Below are positions 17,384 to 27,204 of a stretch of DNA of 64,000 nt, piece by piece. The notes under the pieces are model-generated. The model had not been told where the DNA came from, did not search any database, and was given only the letters and a program-made list of their open reading frames with translations. This DNA comes from Methanobrevibacter wolinii SH (GTDB taxonomy: Archaea > Methanobacteriota > Methanobacteria > Methanobacteriales > Methanobacteriaceae): assembly GCF_000621965.1 (NCBI RefSeq), contig NZ_JHWX01000017.1, positions 1-64,000 of the forward strand, read 5' to 3'. How positions within the stretch are numbered: the first letter of the stretch is position 1; each line of letters begins with the position of its first letter. The position numbers and the translations under genes are program-made.

Positions 17384-17670
17384 AATTTTCACCCCCTAAA
17401 AATTATGTACTTATTTATATAATTATGAATTATTAAAATTTACTATTTAAATAATAAAAAATAAAACTTTTCAATAAATAAAAAATTAATATAACTAATC
17501 CAAAAACAATAATTATTTTCATAAATAATTAATCAATGAATACACTTAAATAAACATTAATAATAAAAAATAATAATCAACAAAACACATCATAATAATA
17601 AATAGAAGTATAACATCAATAAACCATCATTAAACGAAAATAACAACTTTAAAATTTAAATATGATTTAA

Positions 17671-18579
17671 TTAATCCATTAAAGATAAAAAGTCATAGAT
17701 TATCTTAGCTGCATTAATAGCAGTTATATCACCTAACCTATCAGATGCAACCTCCATAACATCAAAACCTAAAATATCTTTATCTTTTAAACAAACTAAA
17801 ATATCTTGAATATTTTCTGGTGAAAGTCCACAAGGTACAGGATTACCTAAAGAAGGAGCATATGCAGGATCAAGTGCATCCATATCAATTGATATATAAA
17901 TTGGATTATTAATATTTTCTAGATAATTAAGTAAATAAGTAAAAGATTTTCTTAAATCATCTGCTTTAAATGAAGTAATCTTATTAGAATTCTCACTTAC
18001 AAACGTCTCTTCTTCTAATGATGATGAACGTATTCCAATTTGAATAATTTCTTTTGGATTTAAATCAAATACTCTATGCATAATTGTTGCATGTGAATCT
18101 TTTTCACCTTGATAATCATCAATAATATCCCTATGTGCATCAATATGTACTATAACAATATTTGATAAGTCTTTAGATTCTTGATTATTTGCTATTGCAG
18201 ATAAAGTTCCCTTAGTAGCACTATGTTCTCCACCAATAAGAATAGGCCTTATATTATTATTAAGTAAATCAGATACAACTTCTTCAAGTAAATCACATGT
18301 CTTTTTACAATTACCTGGAATTGTATTAAGATCACCGAAATCATAAAATACAGTATCCATTTCCTTATTAAAAGTAGTATTATAATATTCAAAGGAGTAT
18401 GATGCTTCTCTTACAACAAGTGGACCATATCTTGAACCAACATGATAAGATACAGTACTATCAAATGGAACACCAATAATACCCCATAAATTATCATTAT
18501 CATCTTGATTAATATTATTAAAATCAACTTCTTCTTGTGAAAATGCAAATTTACAAGGTTCATGCATACCAAATATCAT
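17671..18579 (-). CDS. speB: Agmatinase / ureohydrolase
   Basis: 302 residues with all Mn-binding residues of the ureohydrolase family: H119 in 'GGEHS', D147-x-H149-x-D151 in 'HIDAHRD', and D232-x-D234 in 'SIDMDALDPAYAP'. Agmatinase cleaves agmatine to putrescine and urea, a polyamine step leading to spermidine, the donor for deoxyhypusine on aIF5A. TAGGTG precedes the ATG. The aIF5A gene is the next gene upstream on the same strand, and the arginine decarboxylase gene that makes agmatine lies 1.4 kb away. Arginase or formiminoglutamase activity is less likely given that context. Confidence 0.9.
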   Translation of the reverse strand: MIFGMHEPCKFAFSQEEVDFNNINQDDNDNLWGIIGVPFDSTVSYHVGSRYGPLVVREASYSFEYYNTTFNKEMDTVFYDFGDLNTIPGNCKKTCDLLEEVVSDLLNNNIRPILIGGEHSATKGTLSAIANNQESKDLSNIVIVHIDAHRDIIDDYQGEKDSHATIMHRVFDLNPKEIIQIGIRSSSLEEETFVSENSNKITSFKADDLRKSFTYLLNYLENINNPIYISIDMDALDPAYAPSLGNPVPCGLSPENIQDILVCLKDKDILGFDVMEVASDRLGDITAINAAKIIYDFLSLMD

Positions 18580-18873
18580 TTAAAAACACCTAATAATTAG
18601 AGTTAATTAAAAAAAAAACTAAAAAATAAGTAAAAAATAAATTATTTTTTATAATAAAAAAATAATTAAAAAAATCCCTTAAGTTTTAACTAAGTAGCCC
18701 AGACTGGAATTATTAAATAGCTAAATATTAATTTAAAAATAAATTAATTTATAAAATATTAATATTTAATAGTTAAAACTAATTAAATAGCTAAATTGAA
18801 AATATTAGATTAAATAACTAATTTAAACCAATATTAAAACTTGAAATTTAAATATAATTAAAAGTTATGAAAT
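18580..18873. other. Intergenic between speB and aIF5A genes
   Basis: 294 bases. A+T-rich except for the short richer stretch TAGCCCAGACTGGAA at about 18697-18711, which stands out. It does not fold into a recognisable RNA gene by eye. Confidence 0.4.
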
Positions 18874-19281
18874 CTAGAAACTAGGTGCTGAACCTTTAGT
18901 TCTCATGATTTTCATATTACCCATAGCTTCAATATATTCTACTTCAATACCTTCAACGATTTTGTCAGCTAATTCTTCAGGTAATGGTAAATCTAAAGTA
19001 TCGTAGTTTTCCATATCCATGATTTGAACATTATTACCTTGGATAGATAAAACTTGACCTACTCTTTTATCAATAATAGGGATATCCACTTTACTGTTTA
19101 CAGGTTTGGTTAAAGTTCTTTTTTGACCATCGAAAACACCAATAGCTTCTACTCTAGCTTTAGCTGCTCCATGTTTACCAGGAGAAGAAGTACTTAAACC
19201 AACAATTTTACAAGGTTCATCATTTAATACTACGTATTTACCAACTTTTAAAGTTTTAACTTCTACAACTTTTGTTGCCAT
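18874..19281 (-). CDS. Translation initiation factor aIF5A (hypusine-containing)
   Basis: 135 residues, normal for archaeal IF5A. The loop '[13 protein letters not shown]' places the lysine that becomes (deoxy)hypusine at K36. The N-terminal half is an SH3-like domain, the C-terminal half an OB fold. aIF5A binds the ribosome and relieves stalling at difficult peptide bonds. A strong GGAGG lies upstream of the ATG and a good TATA element about 155 bases before the start. The adjacent agmatinase gene supplies polyamine for its modification. Confidence 0.96.
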   Translation of the reverse strand: MATKVVEVKTLKVGKYVVLNDEPCKIVGLSTSSPGKHGAAKARVEAIGVFDGQKRTLTKPVNSKVDIPIIDKRVGQVLSIQGNNVQIMDMENYDTLDLPLPEELADKIVEGIEVEYIEAMGNMKIMRTKGSAPSF

Positions 19282-19435
19282 AAAAAATCCTCCAAAAAAA
19301 TATAAATATAATATAATAATTATTGATTTTAAAAATAAAAAAAGATTTCACTTTAAAATCAGATAAAAATAATTTTTAATCAAAAAATTATCTTGAATAT
19401 GAAAAAACATATTATTATATTATTATATTAAACTT

Positions 19436-19453
19436 ATTTTTATATAAATGTTA
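19436..19453 (-). promoter_or_regulatory. Putative TATA box of the aIF5A gene
   Basis: On the minus strand this reads CTAACATTTATATAAAAA, close to the archaeal BRE/TATA consensus. The implied transcription start leaves a leader of roughly 130 bases before the GGAGG and ATG. Confidence 0.5.
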
Positions 19454-19666
19454 GTATTATAAAAGCTTTTTAAGATAAAAACTATTAAACCAATTTTTTA
19501 ATTAATATTAAATAATTTTTAATAATAAATAATGAATATAATTTTATAGAATTATTATAAAACTGAATAAAATAAAGATAAAAAATTAAAATTTGTATAT
19601 AATAATTATAAAAAATAGAATATTTGCTAATAAAATATTATTTAAATACTTAAGTATTTTAAAATT

Positions 19667-19855
19667 TAAGATGTTTAATAATTAAGTAGATTAAAAATTT
19701 AAGTTTAAAAGATATTGCTTAATAATTAGCTAGATTAAAATTTTAAGTTTAAAAAAGATATTGTTTAATAGTTAAATAGTTTAAAGTTTAAGTTTGAAAT
19801 TTAAGTTTAAAAAGATATTGTTTAATACTTAACTTGATTAAAATTTAATCTTAAA
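19667..19855. repeat. Tandem repeat upstream of pdaD
   Basis: Four degenerate units of about 42-57 bases begin near 19667, 19709, 19756 and 19812. Each contains AGATATTGYTTAATA or a variant, followed by AGATTAAAATTTAAGTTTAAA-like sequence. The array ends about 160 bases before the pdaD start. Confidence 0.65.
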
Positions 19856-20013
19856 GATTTTAAAATTAAAGAATAAATTATATTAAATTATAAAATAATA
19901 AATAAAAATAAGTTAAAATTTTTAAAAAATTAAAGATGAATTTAAAGATTTTAAAAGAAATAATTTAAAATTTTTAAAAACATTTTTTTACAAATTATAA
20001 AGGAAATCATAAA

Positions 20014-20472
20014 ATGAAAGTAGCAATTGTATCAGGAAAAGCAGAAGGACCAACAAGATTAAATGCCTTTGATAATGCATTAAGTGATGCAGGAATTGGA
20101 GACGTTAATTTAATTAAGGTTTCAAGTATGTTAGGAAAACAGACAGAAATTGTAGAATTACCTAAACTTAAACCTGGTGCAATGGTAAATTGTGTTCTTT
20201 CAAATATTACATCAGACAACAAAGGAGATACCATTACTGCATGTGTAGCAGTTGCTATTGGTGATGAATTAGGTTGTGTTGTTGAAACAACTAATGTTAA
20301 TGTTTCTCATGAGGAAAATAGAAAAGAAGCTGTGGAAATGGTTAAATATATGATGCGTAAACGAAATGTTAAAATAAACCAGATGATTGTTGAAGATTCA
20401 ACACACACTGTTAAAAACATTGGATCTGTTGTTGCATCTGTTGTATATATTAATGATGATATTATTGAATAA
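20014..20472 (+). CDS. pdaD: Pyruvoyl-dependent arginine decarboxylase
   Basis: 152 residues, the size of the archaeal proenzyme. The autocleavage site is the Ser-Ser pair S37-S38 in 'LIKVSSMLG'; cleavage gives a beta chain and an alpha chain starting with the pyruvoyl group. The enzyme converts arginine to agmatine, the substrate of the agmatinase encoded at 17671. '[14 protein letters not shown]' and '[15 protein letters not shown]' fit the family. AAAGGAAA precedes the ATG. The next gene starts 26 bases after its stop on the same strand. Confidence 0.95.
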   Translation: MKVAIVSGKAEGPTRLNAFDNALSDAGIGDVNLIKVSSMLGKQTEIVELPKLKPGAMVNCVLSNITSDNKGDTITACVAVAIGDELGCVVETTNVNVSHEENRKEAVEMVKYMMRKRNVKINQMIVEDSTHTVKNIGSVVASVVYINDDIIE

Positions 20473-20498
20473 AAATCTTAATAAACAAGAGGGATTCT

Positions 20499-22343
20499 AT
20501 GGATGAAAAAGAAATAGAGATGTGTAAACAAATATCTCTTGATATTATAGAAAATGTTGAAAATGCAGTTAAAGTACATTTTGGAAAAGAGGAATCTGGA
20601 AAATTTGTTAAAATTGGAGCTGATGGAACACCAACATCTCGTATTGATTTAGCTGCTGAAGACCAAGTAGTATCCTATCTTAAAAATCAGGATTTCATAT
20701 GTTACCTTATTAGTGAAGAAATAGGAGAATTAAAACTTGGTCAAGGAATAATGGAAAAAGTAAATATTACTGAAGAACTCATAAAAGAAAAAACACCTGA
20801 AGCTAAGTATATATTCCTATGTGATCCTTTAGATGGAACAAGTAATGCAATAAAAAACATACCTGCATTTGGTATTTCAATGGCAATAGCACCAGTACCA
20901 AAAGGAAGAGTTGCAACACTTAATGATGTTGAAATAGGTACAATTAAAAACTTTGCAAATGGTGATATCTGTCAAGCAGTAAAAGGAAAAGGTGCTTTAC
21001 TTAATGGTAAAAAAATGCATCCAAGTACTGAAGATCAACTTGATAAAATTTCACTTGGAGGTTTTACAAAAAGTAAAACAGTTTCAGTATCAACACTTGT
21101 AGATACAGCAAGAAGAATGAGAGTTCTTGGATCCGTTGTTCTTGAATTATCATATATTGCATGTGGAAAATATGATGCATTTATGGATTTAAGAGGAAGT
21201 AGAGTAATTGATATCGCTGCAAGCCAATTAATAGTTAAAGAAGCTGGAGCAATTGTTACAAATAAATATGGAGAAAAATTAGATACAAAATTAAGTATAT
21301 ATGAAAAGGTAATAATCGTTGGTGCAAGTAATAAAAAACTTCATGAAAAACTTATTAAAATTATAAATAATGATGAAACTAAAAAGATTGAATCCGTTGC
21401 AATTGTTTCAAGAATTGATGAATATAAATCAATGCTTTTTGCAGTTAAAATTGCAAACACCTTACTTGATAAAGGTATTAATGTATCAATTGAAACAGAA
21501 CTTGCTAAAAAGCTTACTGAATTAAAAAATAATCCGGATCTTGTAAAAATCATAAAAGATACTCAGAATAAAGCACCAAGTATTGCAAAACAAATAGAAG
21601 ATATAAACTTTAATATAAACTTCAATGGTCTTGCAACAGACCTTTCTGATTTAAGAAGTGATTTTGCAATTATCCTTGGTGGTGATGGTACCTTACTTAG
21701 AACACAATCACATATAACAACAGAAATACCAATATTCGGTATAAATATGGGTACAGTTGGATTTTTAACTGAAATTGAAGTTAGTGATACTTTTAAAACA
21801 TTAAATAGTATTCTTGAAGGTAAATATTATAAAGAAAAACGTAGCCAAATCATTGTATCTCATGAAAACCATGAATACACTGCATTAAATGAAGTTGTAA
21901 TAATGACAGATAAACCTGCTAAAATGTTACAATTTGAGATTTCAGTAGATGGAGAAATAGTAGAAGAATTTAGAGCAGATGGTTTAATTATATCTACACC
22001 AAGTGGTTCAACAGCATATTGTATGTCTGCAGGTGGACCTATTGTAGATCCCAAAGTTAGAGGATTTGTAATTGTACCAATATGCCCATATAAATTAGGT
22101 GTAAGGCCATTTGTTGTATCTGATAATAGTGAGATACGTGTTAAATTACTTAAAAGAGGTAAAAGTGCAATATTTGTAATGGATGGACAAAACATTGAAA
22201 AAGTAAATTATATGGAAGAATTAATCTTTAGAAAATCACAAAACGATGTTACATTTATTAGAACAAATAATAAATACTTTTACAGTAAAGTTAAAGCTAA
22301 ATTAAGTGAAGGTGGAATTAACACTGAACCTAGAAGAATTTAA
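20499..22343 (+). CDS. Bifunctional NADP phosphatase / NAD kinase
   Basis: 614 residues formed by two enzymes. Residues 1-280 are an inositol monophosphatase/FBPase-type phosphatase with metal ligands E73-E74, D109-P-L-D112-G-T-S and a 'VIDIAA' motif near 236. Residues 298-614 are an NAD kinase with G-G-D-G-T (394-398) and 'TPSGSTAY' further on. In Methanocaldococcus a protein with the same fusion (MJ0917) was characterised as NADP phosphatase plus NAD kinase, so this enzyme likely both makes and removes NADP. GAGGGA precedes the ATG, 26 bases after pdaD; the two are probably cotranscribed. Confidence 0.92.
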   Translation: MDEKEIEMCKQISLDIIENVENAVKVHFGKEESGKFVKIGADGTPTSRIDLAAEDQVVSYLKNQDFICYLISEEIGELKLGQGIMEKVNITEELIKEKTPEAKYIFLCDPLDGTSNAIKNIPAFGISMAIAPVPKGRVATLNDVEIGTIKNFANGDICQAVKGKGALLNGKKMHPSTEDQLDKISLGGFTKSKTVSVSTLVDTARRMRVLGSVVLELSYIACGKYDAFMDLRGSRVIDIAASQLIVKEAGAIVTNKYGEKLDTKLSIYEKVIIVGASNKKLHEKLIKIINNDETKKIESVAIVSRIDEYKSMLFAVKIANTLLDKGINVSIETELAKKLTELKNNPDLVKIIKDTQNKAPSIAKQIEDINFNINFNGLATDLSDLRSDFAIILGGDGTLLRTQSHITTEIPIFGINMGTVGFLTEIEVSDTFKTLNSILEGKYYKEKRSQIIVSHENHEYTALNEVVIMTDKPAKMLQFEISVDGEIVEEFRADGLIISTPSGSTAYCMSAGGPIVDPKVRGFVIVPICPYKLGVRPFVVSDNSEIRVKLLKRGKSAIFVMDGQNIEKVNYMEELIFRKSQNDVTFIRTNNKYFYSKVKAKLSEGGINTEPRRI

Positions 22344-22391
22344 ATAATTAAATTTAAAAGAAATTTAATTTATAAATTTTAATAAACAAAA

Positions 22392-22424
22392 AAGGTTTTT
22401 AAAAACCTTAATTTTCTATTTTTA
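22392..22424 (+). terminator. Terminator after the NADP phosphatase/NAD kinase gene
   Basis: AAGGTTTTTAAAAACCTT is an 18-base perfect palindrome (22392-22409) followed by a T-rich tract, ATTTTCTATTTTTA. It lies 49 bases after the stop codon. Confidence 0.65.
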
Positions 22425-22718
22425 CTAATAAATTTTATTTAAATATACAAGTGACATGTATTTAGAATAATGTTTAGTAATAAAAATAATAAAAAAATTA
22501 ATACAATTTAATATAATAAATAAAGTTTTATTGACATATAAATTAATAGACTCCAAATTAAAATGTATTAGAATAAAACTTATTTAAAGCATTAAATTAA
22601 TTGAATTAAATTAAATTATTTATAAACTAAAAATAAATAAAAAATTCTAAAAACAATAGACTTTAAAAAAGCTAAAAAATCTTTCAAGAAATTAAAATAT
22701 TTAAAAACATGTGATATT
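22425..22718. other. Intergenic upstream of cfbE
   Basis: About 290 A+T-rich bases holding the presumed cfbE promoter. No gene or repeat is evident. Confidence 0.4.
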
Positions 22719-24188
22719 ATGGATTATCTTATAGTTGATATGACTCATGGTGGAATAAAAATAGCAATTTCACTAAAAAAACAAAATAATAAAAATAATG
22801 TTTATGGATATGATATCTATAATACATTAAATGAAGATAAAAGAAGAATACTTGAATTATATGATATTAAAATGATTGAAGATATTTCAAAATTAAAAAA
22901 TATAAAAAACCTAAACATAATATCACCAATACATTGTATGCTACAAAAAGAAGACTATGAAAAAATCATAAATCCAAATATTAAATATTATACTCACCAT
23001 GATGGAGTAAAGTTAATACTTAATAATTGGACTAAAAAAATGAGAAAATTAAATATTCCAATAATTGAAATTACAGGAGTAAAAGGTAAAACAAGTACCT
23101 GTTTTATATTAAAAGAAATTTTAGATAATCCACTTATATTAAGTAGTTTTGGAGCATACTTATTTAAAAACAATAAAAAAATCACATTAGCAAAAAATAT
23201 CAGTATTACACCAGCAAATATTATAGAAACAATAGATACTGCAGAAAAAATAGAAAATCCAAAATGTAGTCTTAAAAATGATGGAAACACAAAAAATAAT
23301 ATAGGATATAAATCTGCAATATTTGAATCATCACTTGGAGCATGTGGAATTGGTGATATTGGAATACTTACAAATATTGTTGAAAATTATCCAATAGCTA
23401 AAGGTAAGTCTAATGCTAAAATAGCTAAAAAACAAATATTCAACTGTAAAAACATTGTAATAAATCTTGAAACCTTAAATAAATATTATCCAGAATTTAA
23501 AAATAAAAATAATATTAATACATTTACAATTTATAAAGAGAATACTAATAACAATGGAAATTTAATTGCTAAAAATATAAATTATTCCCTAGAAAAAACA
23601 AGCTTAAGTATTGAATATAATGATTTAATTACAATTTATGGTGAAAAGATTAATGGAGAATTTAATATTGAAGTATTTGCTCCTGGTGAATATCATATAA
23701 TGAATTATTTAGCTGCTATTACCTGTGGATTAAGTCTTGGAATAAATAGTAAAGATATTGCTAGAAAAATAGTTAATTTTAAAGGTTTACCTGGTAGAAC
23801 ATCACTTAAAAAAGAAGCAAATTCAATAATTATTGAAGAAATCAATCCAGGGATAAATACAAATGCTATTAAAGAATCAATTAAAATAGTATCACAATAT
23901 AATAATTATATCATAATACTTGGTGGAAAATATGGTATTACATGTGAAGAGATTAATGAGGAAATACTTGGAAATGCCCTTGATACAATAATTATGAATA
24001 ATTCTAAGCTTAAAATTATACTTACTGATGAACTAGGTAAATCATTAATTAGTAAAATAAGAAATAATGAAAAAGATAATGTTAAATATATTAGTAATTT
24101 AGATTCAGCAATAGATTATGGAGTAAAAAATAATAAAAATATTTTATTAATTTATAGATCAAATTATAGTCAAATAAATAAAAGATAA
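22719..24188 (+). CDS. cfbE: Coenzyme F430 synthase-like Mur ligase
   Basis: 489 residues of the Mur ligase superfamily: an N-terminal domain beginning 'YLIVDMTHGGIKIA', a central ATPase with P-loop 'GVKGKTST' (120-127), and a C-terminal domain. CfbE closes the last ring of F430, the nickel tetrapyrrole of methyl-coenzyme M reductase. The D-M-T-H-G-G opening and the lack of peptidoglycan precursor context favour CfbE over MurC/D/F or the pseudomurein ligases. The next gene, hemC, belongs to the same tetrapyrrole route. Low-complexity insertions (Asn/Lys runs at 185-195 and 260-275) make it longer than usual. The start has GTGAT upstream. Confidence 0.75.
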   Translation: MDYLIVDMTHGGIKIAISLKKQNNKNNVYGYDIYNTLNEDKRRILELYDIKMIEDISKLKNIKNLNIISPIHCMLQKEDYEKIINPNIKYYTHHDGVKLILNNWTKKMRKLNIPIIEITGVKGKTSTCFILKEILDNPLILSSFGAYLFKNNKKITLAKNISITPANIIETIDTAEKIENPKCSLKNDGNTKNNIGYKSAIFESSLGACGIGDIGILTNIVENYPIAKGKSNAKIAKKQIFNCKNIVINLETLNKYYPEFKNKNNINTFTIYKENTNNNGNLIAKNINYSLEKTSLSIEYNDLITIYGEKINGEFNIEVFAPGEYHIMNYLAAITCGLSLGINSKDIARKIVNFKGLPGRTSLKKEANSIIIEEINPGINTNAIKESIKIVSQYNNYIIILGGKYGITCEEINEEILGNALDTIIMNNSKLKIILTDELGKSLISKIRNNEKDNVKYISNLDSAIDYGVKNNKNILLIYRSNYSQINKR

Positions 24189-24419
24189 AGAAAAATAAAA
24201 CAAGACTAAAAATAAAAAAATACTTTAAAAAAAGTAAAATAAAAAATTAAAAAGACATTAAAAAGCACAATAAGATTATAAATAAAACTAGAACTTATAA
24301 AATTATTAATAAAATCAGGCTAAAAAAACTAAAATAACACTAAATTAATAAAAGATAAAAAGAAAAAATAATAACATTAGAATTATTAATTAATACTTTA
24401 AATTAAAAGGAGTGAAAAG

Positions 24420-25295
24420 ATGAAAGTAGGAACAAGAGGAAGTCAATTAGCACTTACTCAAACAAAACAAACATGTCAAGAACTTGCTAATATAACTGGT
24501 GAAAAAATAGAAATTGACATAATAAAAACAAAAGGAGATAAAATTACAAACTCCCAATTATACAATATGGATTCAAAAGGATTATTCACAAGAGAATTAG
24601 ATTCAGCAGTTCTTAATGAAGAAGTTGATTTTGCAGTACACAGCCTTAAAGATGTTCCAACAGAACTTGATAGTGATTTAACAATTGCAGCAGTTCCTAC
24701 AAGAGAAAAACCAAATGAAGTTCTAATTTCAAATAAAACATGGGATGAATTAGAAGCAGGTTCAAGTCTTGGATCAAGTAGTCTTAGAAGAGAAGCATTT
24801 TGTAAATATTACAATAAAGAATTTAAATTTAAACCATTAAGAGGAAATGTAGAAACAAGAATTAAAAAAGTTCTTGATGGACAAGCAGATGCAACATTAA
24901 TGGCTGAAGCAGGACTTAATAGATTAGGTTTAACTAAATATATTAAAGAAGAATTCCCTGTTGATTACATTACTCCAGCAGCAGGTCAAGGAGCACTTGC
25001 AGTTATTACAAGAAAAGATAATAAAGAAATTATTAATACACTTAAAAAAATTGATGATTATAATTCAAATAAAGCAGTACTTGCTGAAAAAACAGTATTA
25101 TATGAATTAGGTATAGGATGTCAATGGCCACTTGGATCATATGCTAAATTAAATAAAGACAATAAACTTGAACTTTACTCAATCTTATTAAATGAAGATG
25201 GTGAAATCTTACATCAAGTTAAATCAGCATCATCAATTAGAGCTGCTAAAGAATTAGGAGTTAAAGTTGGAAGAGAATTACTTGAATACTTATAA
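24420..25295 (+). CDS. hemC: Hydroxymethylbilane synthase (porphobilinogen deaminase)
   Basis: 291 residues. 'KVGTRGSQLALTQT' opens the protein; 'HSLKDVPTE' (74-82) holds the catalytic aspartate, R122-R123-x-A lies in the substrate arm, and C234 in 'GIGCQWPLG' is the attachment site of the dipyrromethane cofactor. The enzyme joins four porphobilinogens into the linear tetrapyrrole from which sirohydrochlorin, F430 and corrinoids derive. AAAGGAGTG precedes the ATG. It follows cfbE by 231 bases on the same strand. Confidence 0.96.
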   Translation: MKVGTRGSQLALTQTKQTCQELANITGEKIEIDIIKTKGDKITNSQLYNMDSKGLFTRELDSAVLNEEVDFAVHSLKDVPTELDSDLTIAAVPTREKPNEVLISNKTWDELEAGSSLGSSSLRREAFCKYYNKEFKFKPLRGNVETRIKKVLDGQADATLMAEAGLNRLGLTKYIKEEFPVDYITPAAGQGALAVITRKDNKEIINTLKKIDDYNSNKAVLAEKTVLYELGIGCQWPLGSYAKLNKDNKLELYSILLNEDGEILHQVKSASSIRAAKELGVKVGRELLEYL

Positions 25296-25590
25296 TTCTT
25301 ATTCTTTTTTTAATTATTTTTAATACATAATAAATTCAAAATAAACACTTATTTTTAATACTATAACATAAAATTAAAACATAATCAATTTAAACACTTA
25401 TTCTAAATACTACAACTTAAAATTAAAACATAATAAATCAAATAAAGAAAATACTATTTTTAAATTTATAAAAACTATTCATAATTAAATGAAAATAAGA
25501 AATATAAAAAAATAATAAAAAAACTAAGAAAGCAAAATATACAAAAAAACACAAAAACAGAAAGAATACAAAATAAAATAAAAAAATAGA
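25296..25590. other. Convergent intergenic region, no gene
   Basis: About 295 A+T-rich bases between hemC and the convergent gfcR-like gene. An imprecise repeat (AATACTATAACATAAAATTAAAACATAAT-like, about 63 bases apart) is visible near 25357 and 25420. No frame. Confidence 0.4.
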
Positions 25591-25607
25591 AGGATAAAAA
25601 TTATCCT
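25591..25607 (-). terminator. Hairpin overlapping the stop of the gfcR-like gene
   Basis: AGGATAA-AAA-TTATCCT forms a 7-bp stem that includes the stop codon. On the minus strand it is followed by TCTATTTTTTTA. The dnaG gene ends in the same kind of stop-overlapping hairpin. Confidence 0.55.
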
Positions 25608-26224
25608 AGTCTAGAAACACTAATTAATGATTTAACAGGAACACCATCAATATAATCAAAACCTGCTTTATCAATTAAAACAGCTACAGCAATTGGTTCT
25701 CCACCAAGATCTTTAATTGTTTTAATTACTTCATCCATAGTTTTTCCACTAGTGATTACATCATCTACTACAACAACTCTTTTTCCTTCAACAGAAGCAA
25801 AATTAGTACTGATAGTACCAGCATTATCAGCGAAATCCTCATTTTCTATTTTTGTTTTTTGTGGATGGAAAACTGCAAGAGCTGTATCATAGCCCATTTC
25901 ATAAGAATAATAATCAGCCATCATAGTTGCAAATGGAATACCACTAACTGCAATACCAAGAATTACATCAGCTTCTCCTTCAGTAAGAGCCATATCACTT
26001 AAAGCTGCTGAAACATATTTAAGTCTTGTAGAACTTCCACCAAGACTATTCCAATTTACAGCAAAATCAACTGGAACATCTTCTTTTTTAGTATCAGCAG
26101 ATTGTTGAAGTGTTAACCATCTAGCAGTATCAATAGATACATTTAATTCATCAGCAATTTCTCCAGTAGTTAATCCATGTGCTCTTAATTCATGAGCTTT
26201 ATTAATAAGTTCAGTATTATCCAT
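25601..26224 (-). CDS. Orotate phosphoribosyltransferase-like regulator (GfcR/PyrE-like)
   Basis: 207 residues. Residues 1-45 form a helix-turn-helix ('[20 protein letters not shown]'); the rest is a type I phosphoribosyltransferase with the PRPP loop '[13 protein letters not shown]' at about 149-161. This domain order is that of the archaeal GfcR family, named after a haloarchaeal sugar-catabolism regulator. In methanogens the target is unknown; it may sense PRPP or a nucleotide. True PyrE lacks the HTH. GGTGAT precedes the ATG, and the Gfo/Idh gene lies 20 bases upstream on the same strand, so the two are probably one operon. Confidence 0.85.
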   Translation of the reverse strand: MDNTELINKAHELRAHGLTTGEIADELNVSIDTARWLTLQQSADTKKEDVPVDFAVNWNSLGGSSTRLKYVSAALSDMALTEGEADVILGIAVSGIPFATMMADYYSYEMGYDTALAVFHPQKTKIENEDFADNAGTISTNFASVEGKRVVVVDDVITSGKTMDEVIKTIKDLGGEPIAVAVLIDKAGFDYIDGVPVKSLISVSRLG

Positions 26225-26244
26225 ATAATCACCAGTTAATAAAT

Positions 26245-27204
26245 TTATTCTTTTAATTCATCAAAAGAAATTGGTCTTTGGACTTGTGAAGATTTATCTG
26301 CAGCAATAACCATTTTAAGAGCATTAAGACCATCTTCACCAGTAATTACTGGTTGTTTATTATTAGCAACAGCATCTAAGAAGGAACTTAACTCTTCTTT
26401 TAATGGTTCTTTGTGTTCAATTTGAATATCTTGTGCAAATTTACCATGTACATCAATACTTTGATCAATGTAATCTACACTAATAATTCCATCGGTTCCT
26501 GTAATAGAGATTTCTCTTCTTTTATATGGGGTTAACCAATTTACTTCAAGCATACCAGTTGTTCCACCAGCGAAATTAACCATAATTTCTGCATGGTCTT
26601 CATATTCACAATCTTCTAAAATACTACCCATTGTAGCATATACTTGTTTTACCTCTTGATCAAATAAGTAGTACATTACATCTAAATCATGAATAGCTAA
26701 ATCTATTGCAACACCTACATCTCTTATTCTAGGTGGGTATGGTCCTACCCTTTTAGCTGATGCTGATACAACATCACCAATAACATCATTATCAATTAAT
26801 TCTTTAGCTTTTTGTACAGCTGGATTAAATCTTTCTACATGTCCAGTTGCAAGTAACACACCTTTATCATGAGCTGCTTGAATCATTTCTTCAGCTTCTT
26901 CTAAACTAAATGCTATTGGTTTTTCAACAAGAACATGTTTACCATGTTCAATAGCTGCCATTACCGCATCATGGTGGAAGGTAGTTGGTACACATACACT
27001 TACAACTTCTATTTCAGGATCATTTAATAAATCCTCATAATCAGCATAAGGTTTTGCATCAAATTTATTTGCTACTTTATTTAAAGTATTTTCTGATACA
27101 TCTGATACTGCAATAAGATTTGCATTCTCTAATTTATAATATACACGAGCATGGTTATATCCCATTGCTCCAACACCGATAACACCTACATTAATGTTTT
27201 TCAC
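26245..27204 (-). CDS. Gfo/Idh/MocA family dehydrogenase
   Basis: 319 residues from a GTG start chosen because GGAGG sits six bases upstream. The N-terminal Rossmann fold begins '[13 protein letters not shown]'; 'HVLVEKPIA' (about 89-97) carries the family E-K-P motif, and the C-terminal domain has '[11 protein letters not shown]'. The family oxidises sugars or sugar nucleotides with NAD(P). Related methanogen proteins are annotated as UDP-N-acetylglucosamine 3-dehydrogenase, which would fit glycan synthesis, but the substrate cannot be decided from sequence. It lies directly upstream of the gfcR-like gene. Confidence 0.85.
   Translation of the reverse strand: MKNINVGVIGVGAMGYNHARVYYKLENANLIAVSDVSENTLNKVANKFDAKPYADYEDLLNDPEIEVVSVCVPTTFHHDAVMAAIEHGKHVLVEKPIAFSLEEAEEMIQAAHDKGVLLATGHVERFNPAVQKAKELIDNDVIGDVVSASAKRVGPYPPRIRDVGVAIDLAIHDLDVMYYLFDQEVKQVYATMGSILEDCEYEDHAEIMVNFAGGTTGMLEVNWLTPYKRREISITGTDGIISVDYIDQSIDVHGKFAQDIQIEHKEPLKEELSSFLDAVANNKQPVITGEDGLNALKMVIAADKSSQVQRPISFDELKE

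Larger units (their letters stand above)
19282..20013. other. Divergent intergenic region between the aIF5A gene and pdaD
   Basis: 730 bases between divergently transcribed genes. The left part holds the aIF5A promoter, the right part the repeat array upstream of pdaD. No coding frame of protein character. Confidence 0.5.

Noticed and set aside
18697-18711. G+C-richer stretch between speB and the aIF5A gene as a small RNA gene
   Set aside because: Too short, no C/D or H/ACA boxes and no stable fold visible; only its composition stands out.
22719-24188. Pseudomurein or peptidoglycan Mur ligase
   Set aside because: The N-terminal D-M-T-H-G-G segment and the hemC neighbour fit F430 synthase better, and no pseudomurein genes are adjacent.
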